Below, piece after piece: positions 36,474 through 45,317 of a stretch of 64,000 nt of DNA. The notes under the pieces were generated by a model that worked only from the letters and a program-made list of their open reading frames with translations, did no database searches and was not told the origin of the DNA. Where the stretch lies: the NCBI RefSeq assembly GCF_002287375.1, contig NZ_NPOA01000007.1, positions 62,001 through 126,000 on the forward strand. Direction: 5' to 3'. Position 1 is the stretch's first letter, and each line of letters starts with the position of its first letter. The position numbers and the translations under genes are program-made. The stretch comes from Virgibacillus profundi (GTDB lineage: Bacteria; Bacillota; Bacilli; Bacillales; Amphibacillaceae).

Positions 36474-37799
36474 ATGAACAAAGAAACCATATTAGAAATG
36501 GTAAAGGAAAACAATGTACGATATATTCGCCTACAATTTACTGATATGTTTGGAACGATTAAAAATGTAGAAATTCCAGTTAGCCAGTTGTCGAAAGCAC
36601 TGGATAATAAAATAATGTTTGATGGTTCATCCATTGAAGGCTTTGTCCGGATTGAAGAATCAGATATGTATTTATATCCTGACTTAGATACATTCGTTAT
36701 TTTTCCTTGGACATCAAATAAAGGTAAAGTTGCTCGATTCATCTGCGATATTTATCATCCAAATGGAACTCCGTTTAACGGAGATCCCCGCAATAATCTC
36801 AAAAGCGTTTTAAAAGAAATGGAAAAAATGGGATTTACTAATTTCAATGTTGGGCCTGAGCCAGAATTTTTCTTATTCAAACTTGATGAAAAAGGTGAAC
36901 CGACTCTTGAATTGAATGATCATGGTGGTTATTTTGATTTAGCGCCAACAGATTTAGGAGAGAATTGCAGACGCGATATAGTTTTAGAATTAGAAGAAAT
37001 GGGCTTTGAGATTGAAGCTTCCCATCACGAAGTAGCTCCTGGCCAGCATGAAATTGACTTTAAATATCAAGATGCGTTAAAAGCTTGTGATGATATTCAA
37101 ACATTTAAACTCGTTGTGAAAACAATAGCCCGCAAACATGGATTGCATGCAACATTCATGCCCAAACCTTTATTTGGCGTAAATGGATCAGGAATGCACG
37201 CAAATTTAAGCTTGTTTAAAGGGAAAGAAAATGCTTTCTATGATCCAAAAGCATCATTAGAAATCAGTGATACTGCACGAAGCTTTTTAGCAGGTATTTT
37301 AAAACATGCCCAAAATTTCACGGCGATTACTAATCCAACAGTTAATTCTTATAAAAGGTTAGTGCCTGGATATGAAGCGCCATGCTATGCGGCTTGGTCA
37401 GCAAAGAATAGGAGTCCCCTCATTCGCATCCCTGCTTCCCGTGGATTAAGCACTCGTATCGAAGTTCGTAGTGTCGATCCTGCTGCAAATCCATATTTAG
37501 CGATGGCCGTTCTACTAGCTGCAGGGTTAGATGGCATTCAAAATAAATTAACTCCTCCAGAGGCAATCGATCAAAATATTTATGAGATGTCAAAAGCCCA
37601 GCGTAAAGAATGCGGCATTATTGATTTACCAGCTACATTGGCGCAAGCTCTCGATTATTTAAAAGCGGATCAGGTAATAACGGCTGCATTAGGTGACCAT
37701 TTATTTACACATTTTGTGGAGGCGAAAGAAATCGAATGGGAAATGTTCAGGACACAAGTCCACCCATGGGAACGTGAACAATATATAACACAGTATTAA
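36474..37799 (+). CDS. glnA: Glutamine synthetase, type I-alpha
   Basis: A 441-residue enzyme making glutamine from glutamate, ammonia and ATP. Landmarks are DGSSIEGF near residue 50, GPEPEFFLF near 128, [10 protein letters not shown] near 235 and [13 protein letters not shown] near 290. The [11 protein letters not shown] segment carries the arginine linked to feedback control in the alpha type, and there is no adenylylation tyrosine loop, as expected for Bacilli. The open frame extends upstream to 36381 inside dapF, but ATG at 36474 follows AGGAG and starts at the family N terminus. No GlnR-type glnR gene is next to it. Confidence 0.94.
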   Translation: MNKETILEMVKENNVRYIRLQFTDMFGTIKNVEIPVSQLSKALDNKIMFDGSSIEGFVRIEESDMYLYPDLDTFVIFPWTSNKGKVARFICDIYHPNGTPFNGDPRNNLKSVLKEMEKMGFTNFNVGPEPEFFLFKLDEKGEPTLELNDHGGYFDLAPTDLGENCRRDIVLELEEMGFEIEASHHEVAPGQHEIDFKYQDALKACDDIQTFKLVVKTIARKHGLHATFMPKPLFGVNGSGMHANLSLFKGKENAFYDPKASLEISDTARSFLAGILKHAQNFTAITNPTVNSYKRLVPGYEAPCYAAWSAKNRSPLIRIPASRGLSTRIEVRSVDPAANPYLAMAVLLAAGLDGIQNKLTPPEAIDQNIYEMSKAQRKECGIIDLPATLAQALDYLKADQVITAALGDHLFTHFVEAKEIEWEMFRTQVHPWEREQYITQY

Positions 37800-37851
37800 T
37801 AGTTTAGAGTGAAGTAAGAAGAAAAAAATATTGAAGAAAGGATGATGAAGC

Positions 37852-39702
37852 GTGTGTGGAATAACAGGATGGGTTAATTGGCATCAAGATTTGACACAAC
37901 ATGTATTCACCATGGAAAAAATGGCAAATACATTGTCGAGGCGAGGTCCAGATGTTTCAAATGTATGGAGTTCACGCCATGTATCGCTTGGGCATACACG
38001 TCTTATTGTTGTAGATCCCGCTGGAGGTATGCAGCCAATGGCAAAAGAAAAAAACAATCGATTATACAAGATCGTATATAATGGGGAGCTTTATAATACA
38101 AAAGAGATTCGGAAGGAGTTATTGAAAAGAGGATACACTTTTCAGTCATACTCCGATACGGAAGTGTTGCTCACTTCCTATATCGAATGGGGAGAGAAAT
38201 GTGTAGAGCATTTAAATGGAATTTTTGCCTTTGCTGTTTGGGATCAATTTAAGGAACAGCTCTACATCGCAAGAGACCGTCTTGGTGTCAAACCTATTTT
38301 TTACCGTGAAGAAAGCGGATCTCTAATGTTTGGATCAGAAATTAAAGCGATACTTGCACATCCGAAAGTAAAACCAGAGATAGAACGGCAAGGAATGCAA
38401 GAAATATTTGGATTGGGTCCATCCCGGACTCCTGGACATGGTGTGTTTCGTGGTATCAAGGAACTCCGCCCTGCACATGCATTAACTTATAATCGAAACG
38501 GCTTGAAGCTGTGGCGTTATTGGAATGTAGAAAGCAGAGATCACCATCATTCACTGGATGAAACAGTAGAACATGTATCATTTCTAGTAAAAGATGCGAT
38601 AGAACGCCAGTTAGTTGCGGATGTTCCGGTTTGTACATTTTTATCAGGAGGAGTTGACTCTAGTGCGATTAGTGCCATTGCAGCTGATTATTTTAAGCAG
38701 GAAGAACGTGGTGCTCTCCAAACATATTCGATTGATTATGAGCAAAATAATCAATATTTTAAAGCCAATGCTTTTCAGCCAGATGAGGACGCACCATGGA
38801 TAAGGAACATGCAACAATATTTGGGATCGAATCATCATGCAGCGATCATAAAAAATGCACAGCTCGCAAATCTTTTGGATGAAGCAGTATTGATGCGTGA
38901 TTTGCCAGGAATGGCGGACGTTGACTCATCACTATTTTGGTTTTGTGAACAAATTAAACATAAATATACTGTTGCACTGTCAGGAGAATGTGCAGATGAG
39001 ATCTTCGGTGGGTATCCATGGTTCTATAAAGAGGAAATTCTGAATAAGGGGGGATTTCCATGGATGAGGTCACAAGGGGAACGCCAGCAACTATTACTTC
39101 CTCATTGGCAAAAGAAGCTCAATTTAAAAGAATATGTGAGAGATCGCTACAATGAAACAATTGCTGAGGTCCCACAATTAGAAGGTGAAACTCCACTAGA
39201 AGCACGCCGCCGGGAAATGTTTTATATAAATATGATTTGGTTTATGACCACATTATTGGAGAGAAAAGATCGTATGAGTATGGGGGCGAGCCTAGAAGTA
39301 CGAGTGCCATTTGCTGATCATCGCCTCGTTGAATATGCATGGAACATACCTTGGGAAATGAAAATGCTGAATGGTCGTGAGAAGGGAATATTACGAAAGG
39401 CATTAGAAGGAGTACTTCCACATGATGTTCTTTATCGAAAAAAAAGCCCGTACCCGAAGACACATCACCCACAATATATGAAACTAGTGAAAAATAAGTT
39501 AAACAGGATCATCGACGATAAATCATCACCGATACTTGAAATAATTTCAAAGCAAAAAGTAAAAGAAATCATCGATTCAAACGGATCCTCTTTTAAAGCT
39601 CCTTGGTATGGTCAGCTTATGACAGGCCCACAGCTAATCGCCCACCTAGCTCAAATTAATATGTGGTTTGAACATTACAATGTTAATATTATAGATAACT
39701 AA
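37852..39702 (+). CDS. asnO: Glutamine-dependent asparagine synthetase, AsnO type
   Basis: A 616-residue enzyme with N-terminal nucleophile Cys2 (MCGITGWVNW), a glutaminase domain to about residue 210 and an ATP-pyrophosphatase domain with FLSGGVDSSAISA near residue 263. The sequence follows B. subtilis AsnO (YisO) more than AsnB or AsnH, for example GLGPSRTPGHGVFRGI and ERKDRMSMGASLEVRVPFADHRLVEYAW. It would amidate aspartate, or possibly another carboxylate such as diaminopimelate, using glutamine from GlnA next door. GTG start behind GAAAGGATGATGA. It ends the dapL-dapF-glnA-asnO run. Confidence 0.9.
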   Translation: MCGITGWVNWHQDLTQHVFTMEKMANTLSRRGPDVSNVWSSRHVSLGHTRLIVVDPAGGMQPMAKEKNNRLYKIVYNGELYNTKEIRKELLKRGYTFQSYSDTEVLLTSYIEWGEKCVEHLNGIFAFAVWDQFKEQLYIARDRLGVKPIFYREESGSLMFGSEIKAILAHPKVKPEIERQGMQEIFGLGPSRTPGHGVFRGIKELRPAHALTYNRNGLKLWRYWNVESRDHHHSLDETVEHVSFLVKDAIERQLVADVPVCTFLSGGVDSSAISAIAADYFKQEERGALQTYSIDYEQNNQYFKANAFQPDEDAPWIRNMQQYLGSNHHAAIIKNAQLANLLDEAVLMRDLPGMADVDSSLFWFCEQIKHKYTVALSGECADEIFGGYPWFYKEEILNKGGFPWMRSQGERQQLLLPHWQKKLNLKEYVRDRYNETIAEVPQLEGETPLEARRREMFYINMIWFMTTLLERKDRMSMGASLEVRVPFADHRLVEYAWNIPWEMKMLNGREKGILRKALEGVLPHDVLYRKKSPYPKTHHPQYMKLVKNKLNRIIDDKSSPILEIISKQKVKEIIDSNGSSFKAPWYGQLMTGPQLIAHLAQINMWFEHYNVNIIDN

Positions 39703-39734
39703 AAGTGTACTGGGGCTCCAAGGCAGCTTCCTAA

Positions 39735-39902
39735 ATCTTATCAGATGACGAGTTTCATTATCGAATTCTAACTTTTTCAGAAGAAGAAAGCCTTGAAGCC
39801 TATCTCCAATCCTTGCAAGAATGGCTTATATTTTACTTAAAAGAAATCAAATTTCCGACTTACTTCAGAAAATTTTATCTGGGGTATATGATATCGGATT
39901 AA
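39735..39902 (+). pseudogene. Orphan coding-like fragment, C-terminal end of an unknown gene
   Basis: An open frame of 55 codons without an upstream ATG, GTG or TTG start reads like a soluble protein end (FSEEESLEAYLQSLQEWLIF ... YFRKFYLGYMISD) and stops at 39900-39902. Composition is protein-like and codon use normal. There is no start codon or RBS, so if real it is a remnant left after a deletion beside asnO. I do not recognise the family. Confidence 0.35.
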
Positions 39903-39981
39903 TATACCCACTATTATTTAGTATAAAGTAATGCTATAATACGAACAAAACATTCGTTCGGTTATAAAGAGGGTGGGGAAG

Positions 39982-40899
39982 ATGCATAAAAGTGTTAATA
40001 GAATACGTAAAAGAAAATTAAGTACGTAAGAGATTATTAATTGTATAAGGAAGGGGAAAGTACGGCTGATATTGGTAAACGGGCAAATGTTTCTGCATGG
40101 TATGTTAACCAGTTATTAAAAGAAAATAATGTTGAAAGAAGACCAAGAGGAAGTTGGAAACGCATATATCAGCTAAATGAGCATTATTTTAAAACGTGGT
40201 CAAATAACATGTCATATATATTAGGTTTCTTCATTGCGGATGGTACAGTAGCACGGGACAGTCAATTCATTAGTATTTCTCAAAAGGAAAAATACATTCT
40301 AGAAAATATTAAAAAGGAAATGGATTCTAATCAGCCTTTATATCAAAATAAAAAGACACGTGTCTACATTCTACCATTAAACAACAAAATCATGAAAGAA
40401 GATATCATTAATATTCATGGGATTATTCCGAACAAGTCGAGTTCTGCTAAATTTCCAAACGTTCCTGAAGAATATATGAGTCATTTTGTGAGAGGGTATT
40501 TTGATGGTGATGGCTATATTAATTATGAAAAATACACTCTTACATTTGTAGGCGATTCAAAGGCATTCATGGATTCTTTAATGGAAATACTTAGCAGCAA
40601 AGGGTTAAAAACTTAATTCGTAACACAAAACAATCACTATCGGGTCCATATAAGAGGCAGAAAAACAATAAAATTATTTTCAAATTGGATCTACAATGAT
40701 GCAGACAAAGATCTTTATGTAAAGAGAAAGTATAATCGAGTTCAAAAAAGAAAAAATAGAACTTGATAATTTATCTGATAGAAAACATACTTCAACAAGT
40801 GCGGCTGTCGCAAAGCGCAAAATAAATTTTTTATGGATTAAAGCAGATGAATTATTTCGATATAATTTCACACAATTATCCAATATAGAGAAAGGGTGA
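39982..40899 (+). pseudogene. Decayed LAGLIDADG homing endonuclease gene
   Basis: The longest open piece (40041-40616) has an N-terminal helix-turn-helix (STADIGKRANVSAWYVNQLL) and two LAGLIDADG motifs, YILGFFIADGTV and HFVRGYFDGDGYI. The gene once began at ATG 39982 behind AGAGGGTGGGGA and is broken by TAA at 40027-40029 (expected CAA) and a one-base deletion near 40040. A further TAA at 40614-40616 is followed by the typical end (VHIRGRKTIKLFSNWIYND, RKYNR). A further frame change near 40740 leads to an open frame ending at 40899. It is a free-standing endonuclease, with no intron or intein visible. Confidence 0.75.
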
Positions 40900-40921
40900 A
40901 GTGTTATCACTTTATTTTTTT
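40898..40921 (+). terminator. Weak terminator after the endonuclease pseudogene
   Basis: AAGTG-TTAT-CACTT hairpin followed by TATTTTTTT. Confidence 0.5.
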
Positions 40922-41018
40922 AGTATTTCGAGTTACCATAATAATTATTATAGGAAGCTATAAAAAACACGTAAATCTCGTCTCAATATAAAAGTATACT
41001 CTTGATAGTGAGATAAAA

Positions 41019-41061
41019 TAAAAAAACACTGCAAATAATCAAACTAATATTTACAGTGCTT
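41019..41061 (-). terminator. Rho-independent terminator of citA
   Basis: On the minus strand CACTGTAAATA pairs with TATTTGCAGTG (one G-U) and is followed by seven T. Confidence 0.8.
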
Positions 41062-41076
41062 AATGTATAAACTTTG

Positions 41077-42141
41077 CTAATCACCAATATATGTTGCATT
41101 TGGTCTAAAAATCGTATTGTTATTAGCTTGTTCCATTGAATGTGCGCACCAGCCAACAATTCGACTCGAACTGAATATTGCTGTAAATATTTCTGGATCC
41201 AGTTCTAATGATTTCATAATTGCTGCTGCATAATATTCTACATTTGTATATAGATTTTGTTCCGGTTTGTATTCATTTAATAGTTTTATTGTTACTTTTT
41301 CGGTTTCTAATGCCAATTTAATCCATTCCGGTAAATGTTCTGATTGAATTATTTTCTTCTTTAATGCAATTGCACGTGGATCAACTGTTTTATAAACCCT
41401 GTGGCCAAATCCCATAATCCGTTCTTTATTTTTAAGTTTCTTGTGAATTATTTCACTTATGTTATCTGTTGTATTAATTTCATCAAGTAAATCTATTACT
41501 CCAGATGGTGCTCCGCCATGCAACGGGCCTTTCATTGTTCCGATTGCACTGGTGATTGCTGAGATCAGATCACTTTCTGTTGATATTGTGACCCTGGCAG
41601 CAAAAGTCGATGCATTCAACCCATGTTCCATCGTCATAATTAAATATGCTTCCAGTATTTTAACATCTGATTTATTCACTTTATCAGAAAGCATATACAT
41701 GAAATTTTCTACATGATTTAGTGCAGGATCAGGTTTGATAATTGGTAAGTCTTTCATTTTTCGATAGCGATAAGCAATTATTGTTGGTATTATTGCAATC
41801 AGTTGGGTTGCGTTATCCTCCATAAGTTTCTTTGTTGTTAGCGATGAAACCGTCGTACGTAATACATCCATCATTGTTTGCCCAGAAGGAATACTATCAA
41901 GGATCTCCCTAACATATGCAGGTAATTCTCTATTATCATTTAATTTTTCTTTAAATATTTGTAATTCTTCAGTTGATGGGAAATTACCATATAGTAAGAA
42001 ATAGGCTGCATCCTCATAGGTGTTATCTTCTACGATTGATTGTATTGGGTTTCCTCTGTATGTTAAAACGCCTTGCGCACCATCAATGTGACATAATTTA
42101 GTTTCTACTGCGGTAATTCCCTTTAGACCTGGCTGATACAT
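41077..42141 (-). CDS. citA: Citrate synthase, CitA type
   Basis: A 354-residue citrate synthase making citrate from oxaloacetate and acetyl-CoA. The catalytic histidines lie in MEHGLNASTFAARV near residue 180, GPLHGGAPSG near 215 and FGHRVYKT near 250. The divergent citR-like LysR gene identifies it as CitA (the minor B. subtilis enzyme) and not CitZ, which sits with icd-mdh. An upstream in-frame ATG exists, but the sequence AGGGAAGGGGAG lies between it and the chosen ATG at 42141 and serves as RBS for the latter. Confidence 0.92.
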   Translation of the reverse strand: MYQPGLKGITAVETKLCHIDGAQGVLTYRGNPIQSIVEDNTYEDAAYFLLYGNFPSTEELQIFKEKLNDNRELPAYVREILDSIPSGQTMMDVLRTTVSSLTTKKLMEDNATQLIAIIPTIIAYRYRKMKDLPIIKPDPALNHVENFMYMLSDKVNKSDVKILEAYLIMTMEHGLNASTFAARVTISTESDLISAITSAIGTMKGPLHGGAPSGVIDLLDEINTTDNISEIIHKKLKNKERIMGFGHRVYKTVDPRAIALKKKIIQSEHLPEWIKLALETEKVTIKLLNEYKPEQNLYTNVEYYAAAIMKSLELDPEIFTAIFSSSRIVGWCAHSMEQANNNTIFRPNATYIGD

Positions 42142-42252
42142 ATTAATCTCCCCTTCCCTCATCTTAATTAAAGTATAATTGATATAAACAATTATTAAAA
42201 TTCAATATTATTTAGTATAATGATAAGTAATATTTATTAATGAGGTGAGGAT

Positions 42253-43131
42253 ATCGAAACTCGAGTATTAAAAACCTTTATAATGGCTGCAGAGTATGAA
42301 AATTTTAGAATAGTAGCTGAAAAACTTTTTGTTTCACAACCTGCTATTACATTTCAAATTAAGCAATTGGAAAAAGAACTTGGAGTAAAGTTATTTAGTA
42401 AAATTGGCAGAAATATTTATCTTACTGAGTTTGGAAGGTTATTCTATCAAGAGGCAAAACAAATGATATCCCAATATGATAAAAGTATTGAGACTGTAAA
42501 CCAATATAAACAGGGCTATAATAAAACAATACGTATTGCTATTTCACCAATGTATGCAGATACAATATTACCAAGCATATTACATAAATATACGAAACAC
42601 TTTCCTGATGTTGAATTATCTATTCAAGTGCTGGAATCTGCCGAAATTTCTCCGTTAATAAAAAATGGGGAATTTGATATAGGATTATCCTGTCTTCCAG
42701 GTTTAACAAATGTAAAAACGGTTAAGTTCCATACAGAACCTGTTAGCCTTGTATGCAAACATGATGGCTATGATGCAGAATCCGGACCAATTATTGATGC
42801 GTTGGAGCTCCTGGAAAATAATATCGTGTTTTCTGATAATCATCCAGCTTATTGGGATTCACTCAAAGAACTGTTGAAATACAAATTACCTTCATTAAAA
42901 TTCATGAAAGTTAATCAGACTTATGCTACGAAGCGGTTTGTTTTAGAAGGAATTGGTGTTAGCTTTTTACCAAAATCAATTATTAACCGGGAACTTTTGG
43001 AAGGACGATTAATGGAGGTTTCTGTTCCTTTTATTGAAATTCCGACAGCCAGTATGTACATTATTTATAAATTTGAACATCAATTGGAAAGCGATTTTGT
43101 TTCATTTATTTCAAATTATCATTATAGTTAA
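42253..43131 (+). CDS. citR: LysR-type regulator CitR, apparent AUC start
   Basis: A LysR regulator divergent from citA, like B. subtilis CitR, which represses citA. The family N terminus aligns residue by residue from ATC at 42253 (x-ETRVLKTFIMAAEYENF against MDFKWLHTFVTAAKYENF). The only in-frame ATG (42283) would cut ten residues off the DNA-binding helix-turn-helix. GAGGTGA at 42242-42248 is placed correctly for ATC, and an in-frame TGA at 42241-42243 excludes a longer form. This gives 292 residues. The effector domain (about 90-290) is intact (GLSCLPG, EGIGVSFLP). Start at a non-canonical codon is inference. Confidence 0.8.
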   Translation: METRVLKTFIMAAEYENFRIVAEKLFVSQPAITFQIKQLEKELGVKLFSKIGRNIYLTEFGRLFYQEAKQMISQYDKSIETVNQYKQGYNKTIRIAISPMYADTILPSILHKYTKHFPDVELSIQVLESAEISPLIKNGEFDIGLSCLPGLTNVKTVKFHTEPVSLVCKHDGYDAESGPIIDALELLENNIVFSDNHPAYWDSLKELLKYKLPSLKFMKVNQTYATKRFVLEGIGVSFLPKSIINRELLEGRLMEVSVPFIEIPTASMYIIYKFEHQLESDFVSFISNYHYS

Positions 43132-43140
43132 AATTTCAAA

Positions 43141-43170
43141 TAAAAAACAACCTCAGTGGTTGTTTTTTAT
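43141..43170. terminator. Bidirectional terminator between citR and yhfW
   Basis: Perfect 11-bp stem AAAAAACAACC/GGTTGTTTTTT (43142-43152 with 43158-43168); A and T runs serve both directions for the two convergent genes. Confidence 0.9.
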
Positions 43171-44693
43171 TTGTTTTCAACTTTTTTTAGTGGTCTTTTA
43201 GCAGGGCCTTCAACTACTTCGCCAGTATAATTAAATCTTGAACCATGACATGGACAATCCCATGTTCTCTCACCTGAATTCCACTCGACCTCACATCCCA
43301 AATGTGTGCAGGTTGTATCAACCATGTGAATTTTATTATCCTGATCTTTATATACACCTGTCCTGTTACCATTAATACGGGTAACTGTCGCATCATCAGC
43401 TGAAAGCTCATCAATGCTGTTTTTCGTATATTCAAGTTTACCTTTAACCATATGTTTTGCTACATCAGCATTAATTCGGGCAAACTTTCTGATGGAAGGA
43501 TCGGCTTGGAATCTGGCCGGTGAAAATAATTCTTGATATGGATTGTCTCTTTCCAGTATCCTGTCACTAAGGATTTTTGCTGCAATTGTTCCATTTGTCA
43601 TTCCCCACTTGCGAAATCCTGTTGCAACCAATATAGCATCTTCTGATTTTGTTGCAGGGCCGATATATGGCAGCTTATCAAGGGTTGTTAGATCCTGTGC
43701 TGACCAACGATAAACAAAATCACTTATACCAATATGTTTTTTGGTAAATTCCTGTAGCTCATTGTAATGAATCATTGTTGACTTTCCTTGTCCTGTTTTA
43801 TGATTCTCTCCAACAATTAACCATAGTTCTTCCTTATCTAGATTTGCTGCTCTTATCGATCGAGTCGGTTCTTCGGCGTTTATATACATGCCACCAGGGA
43901 ACTTTTTTTCGGACTTGACTGCAATAATATAGGATCTTTCTGCATACATTCGTGAAAAATAAAAACTTTCTTTATCATAAAAGGGAAAATGTGATGCAGA
44001 AATTACATATCTGCATGTAACACGATGGCCATCTCGTGTTACGATGCTTGGATGCTTATTATACTCGATGTCGACTGCAGTTGTTTGTTCAAAAAATTGT
44101 GCCCCTTGTTTTACACTTTCCTCAGCTAATACTTTTAAATATTTTAATGGATGAAACTGTGCCTGGTCTTTCATAATCAATGCTGATTTTATAGGTATAT
44201 TTAATGGTGTTTTATCTGTAAATTCGTTCTCGATTTTAAGCTGGTCATAAGCTTTTTTTTCATTTTCTAATTTGGTGATATAAGACTCTGAATTTGTATA
44301 AAGAATTGCATCTTCCTTTTTATATTCACAATCAATCTTAAGACTATCTACTGTTTGTTCAATGAGTTCTTTTGCTTCCTCAGCAGCATTATAATAGTTT
44401 AAAGCCTTTTCCGGTCCGAAATGCTGGATTAATTCATCATAGATTAACCCATGCTGTGCTGTTATTTTTGCTGTAGTATGTCCGGTTGTTCCATTTAAAA
44501 TTACGCCTGCATCCAATAATACAACTTTCAAATTTTGTTTTGCCAATAAATATGCTGCAGTTATACCGGTGATTCCTCCACCTATTATGCCAACATCAGC
44601 TTTAATAGATTCATCAAGCTTTGGAAACTCTGGTATTGATACAGAATCCCTCCAATAAGGTTTAGGAAATTGTGGCATTTGAAGATCGGTCAT
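43167..44693 (-). CDS. yhfW: FAD oxidoreductase with C-terminal Rieske domain (YhfW type)
   Basis: A 508-residue protein with an N-terminal glycine-oxidase-like FAD domain (IIGGGITGITAAYLL near residue 35) and a C-terminal Rieske 2Fe-2S domain (about residues 425-505). The cluster ligands lie in CTHLGCEVEW and CPCHGSRF. B. subtilis YhfW has the same fusion; the substrate is not known. No signal peptide is seen. RBS AGGAG before ATG 44693. It shares strand and direction with the nar genes but is isolated from them by a strong terminator. Confidence 0.9.
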   Translation of the reverse strand: MTDLQMPQFPKPYWRDSVSIPEFPKLDESIKADVGIIGGGITGITAAYLLAKQNLKVVLLDAGVILNGTTGHTTAKITAQHGLIYDELIQHFGPEKALNYYNAAEEAKELIEQTVDSLKIDCEYKKEDAILYTNSESYITKLENEKKAYDQLKIENEFTDKTPLNIPIKSALIMKDQAQFHPLKYLKVLAEESVKQGAQFFEQTTAVDIEYNKHPSIVTRDGHRVTCRYVISASHFPFYDKESFYFSRMYAERSYIIAVKSEKKFPGGMYINAEEPTRSIRAANLDKEELWLIVGENHKTGQGKSTMIHYNELQEFTKKHIGISDFVYRWSAQDLTTLDKLPYIGPATKSEDAILVATGFRKWGMTNGTIAAKILSDRILERDNPYQELFSPARFQADPSIRKFARINADVAKHMVKGKLEYTKNSIDELSADDATVTRINGNRTGVYKDQDNKIHMVDTTCTHLGCEVEWNSGERTWDCPCHGSRFNYTGEVVEGPAKRPLKKVENK

Positions 44694-44761
44694 ATGTGAT
44701 CACTCCTTACGTACTTAGATAATTTTATTATTGACTTAGAAATTAAAATTATGTATAAAAA

Positions 44762-44795
44762 AGACCCTATCACTATATTGATCGTGATAGGGCCA
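44762..44795 (-). terminator. Rho-independent terminator of the nar operon
   Basis: On the minus strand GGCCCTATCAC pairs with GTGATAGGGTC, followed by six T. It lies 3-40 bases after the hemerythrin-domain gene. Confidence 0.88.
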
Positions 44796-44801
44796 TTATT
44801 A

Positions 44802-45227
44802 TTACTCTGTAAATAAATTATCTTCTTCACCTTTATTATGAATTTCTTTAATAACTAATAAGGCATGAAATTGATTGACTATTTCTTTCGTAACCATTTT
44901 CTTTTCTTCCAATTGTTCTTTTATATTACCTACAATTTTACGGAATAAATCATGATCCCTTGAAAGCATATGTACTTCTTTTGTTATTTCAGGACGTTTT
45001 TCCAATAATTCCTTGTAAAATCCTTCATCTTCTGTGTCAGCATGTGCAATAACTCGTGTTTCCCAGTATTCGACCAATGCATTTGCTGCTTTTAAACAGT
45101 CTTCTTTGCGATCATCATAAAATAATCTGTCGGTTACATCTGTAATATCCCTTGCTTCAGCATAAGCTCCTTCATGTATGGATCGATGTGATCTTAACTG
45201 CCTGAGTGCCGGCCCTGTAATCGCCAT
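44802..45227 (-). CDS. Hemerythrin-domain protein, last gene of the nar operon
   Basis: A 141-residue helical protein with the HHE pattern of an iron-binding four-helix bundle: LRSHRSIHEG near residue 11, VIAHADTEDEGFY near 55-67, LSRDHDLFRK near 85 and IKEIHNKGEEDNLF at the end, supplying His and Glu ligands. Hemerythrin-like proteins bind O2 or NO or sense iron. The place behind narI suggests a role in oxygen/NO handling during nitrate respiration. The frame reaches up to 45284, but ATG 45227 has GGGGGAATATCT upstream and matches the family start. Confidence 0.8.
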   Translation of the reverse strand: MAITGPALRQLRSHRSIHEGAYAEARDITDVTDRLFYDDRKEDCLKAANALVEYWETRVIAHADTEDEGFYKELLEKRPEITKEVHMLSRDHDLFRKIVGNIKEQLEEKKMVTKEIVNQFHALLVIKEIHNKGEEDNLFTE

Positions 45228-45274
45228 AGATATTCCCCCAATATCAATTCTTTTAGTATATAGCTTACAATGAA

Positions 45275-45305
45275 GCCCCCACATCCATAAAATAAATGCG
45301 GGGAC
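45275..45305 (-). other. Hairpin between narI and the hemerythrin-domain gene
   Basis: On the minus strand GTCCCCGCAT pairs with ATGTGGGGGC (two G-U pairs) over an 11-base loop, with no T run after it. It could protect or partly attenuate the mRNA. Confidence 0.4.
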
Positions 45306-45317
45306 ATTTTAAAGCAA

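Noticed and set aside
39943-39963. LexA box before the endonuclease pseudogene (CGAAC ... GTTCG)
   Set aside because: The half-sites are nine bases apart instead of four; the four-base alternative AAACATTCGTTC has mismatches in a half-site.
40027-40616. Functional homing endonuclease from the 191-codon frame
   Set aside because: The frame lacks the N-terminal start and the C-terminal segment that continues in frame after the TAA at 40614, so the product would be truncated at both ends.
43167-44693. yhfW as part of the nar operon
   Set aside because: A strong minus-strand terminator at 44762-44795 separates it from the hemerythrin-domain gene.
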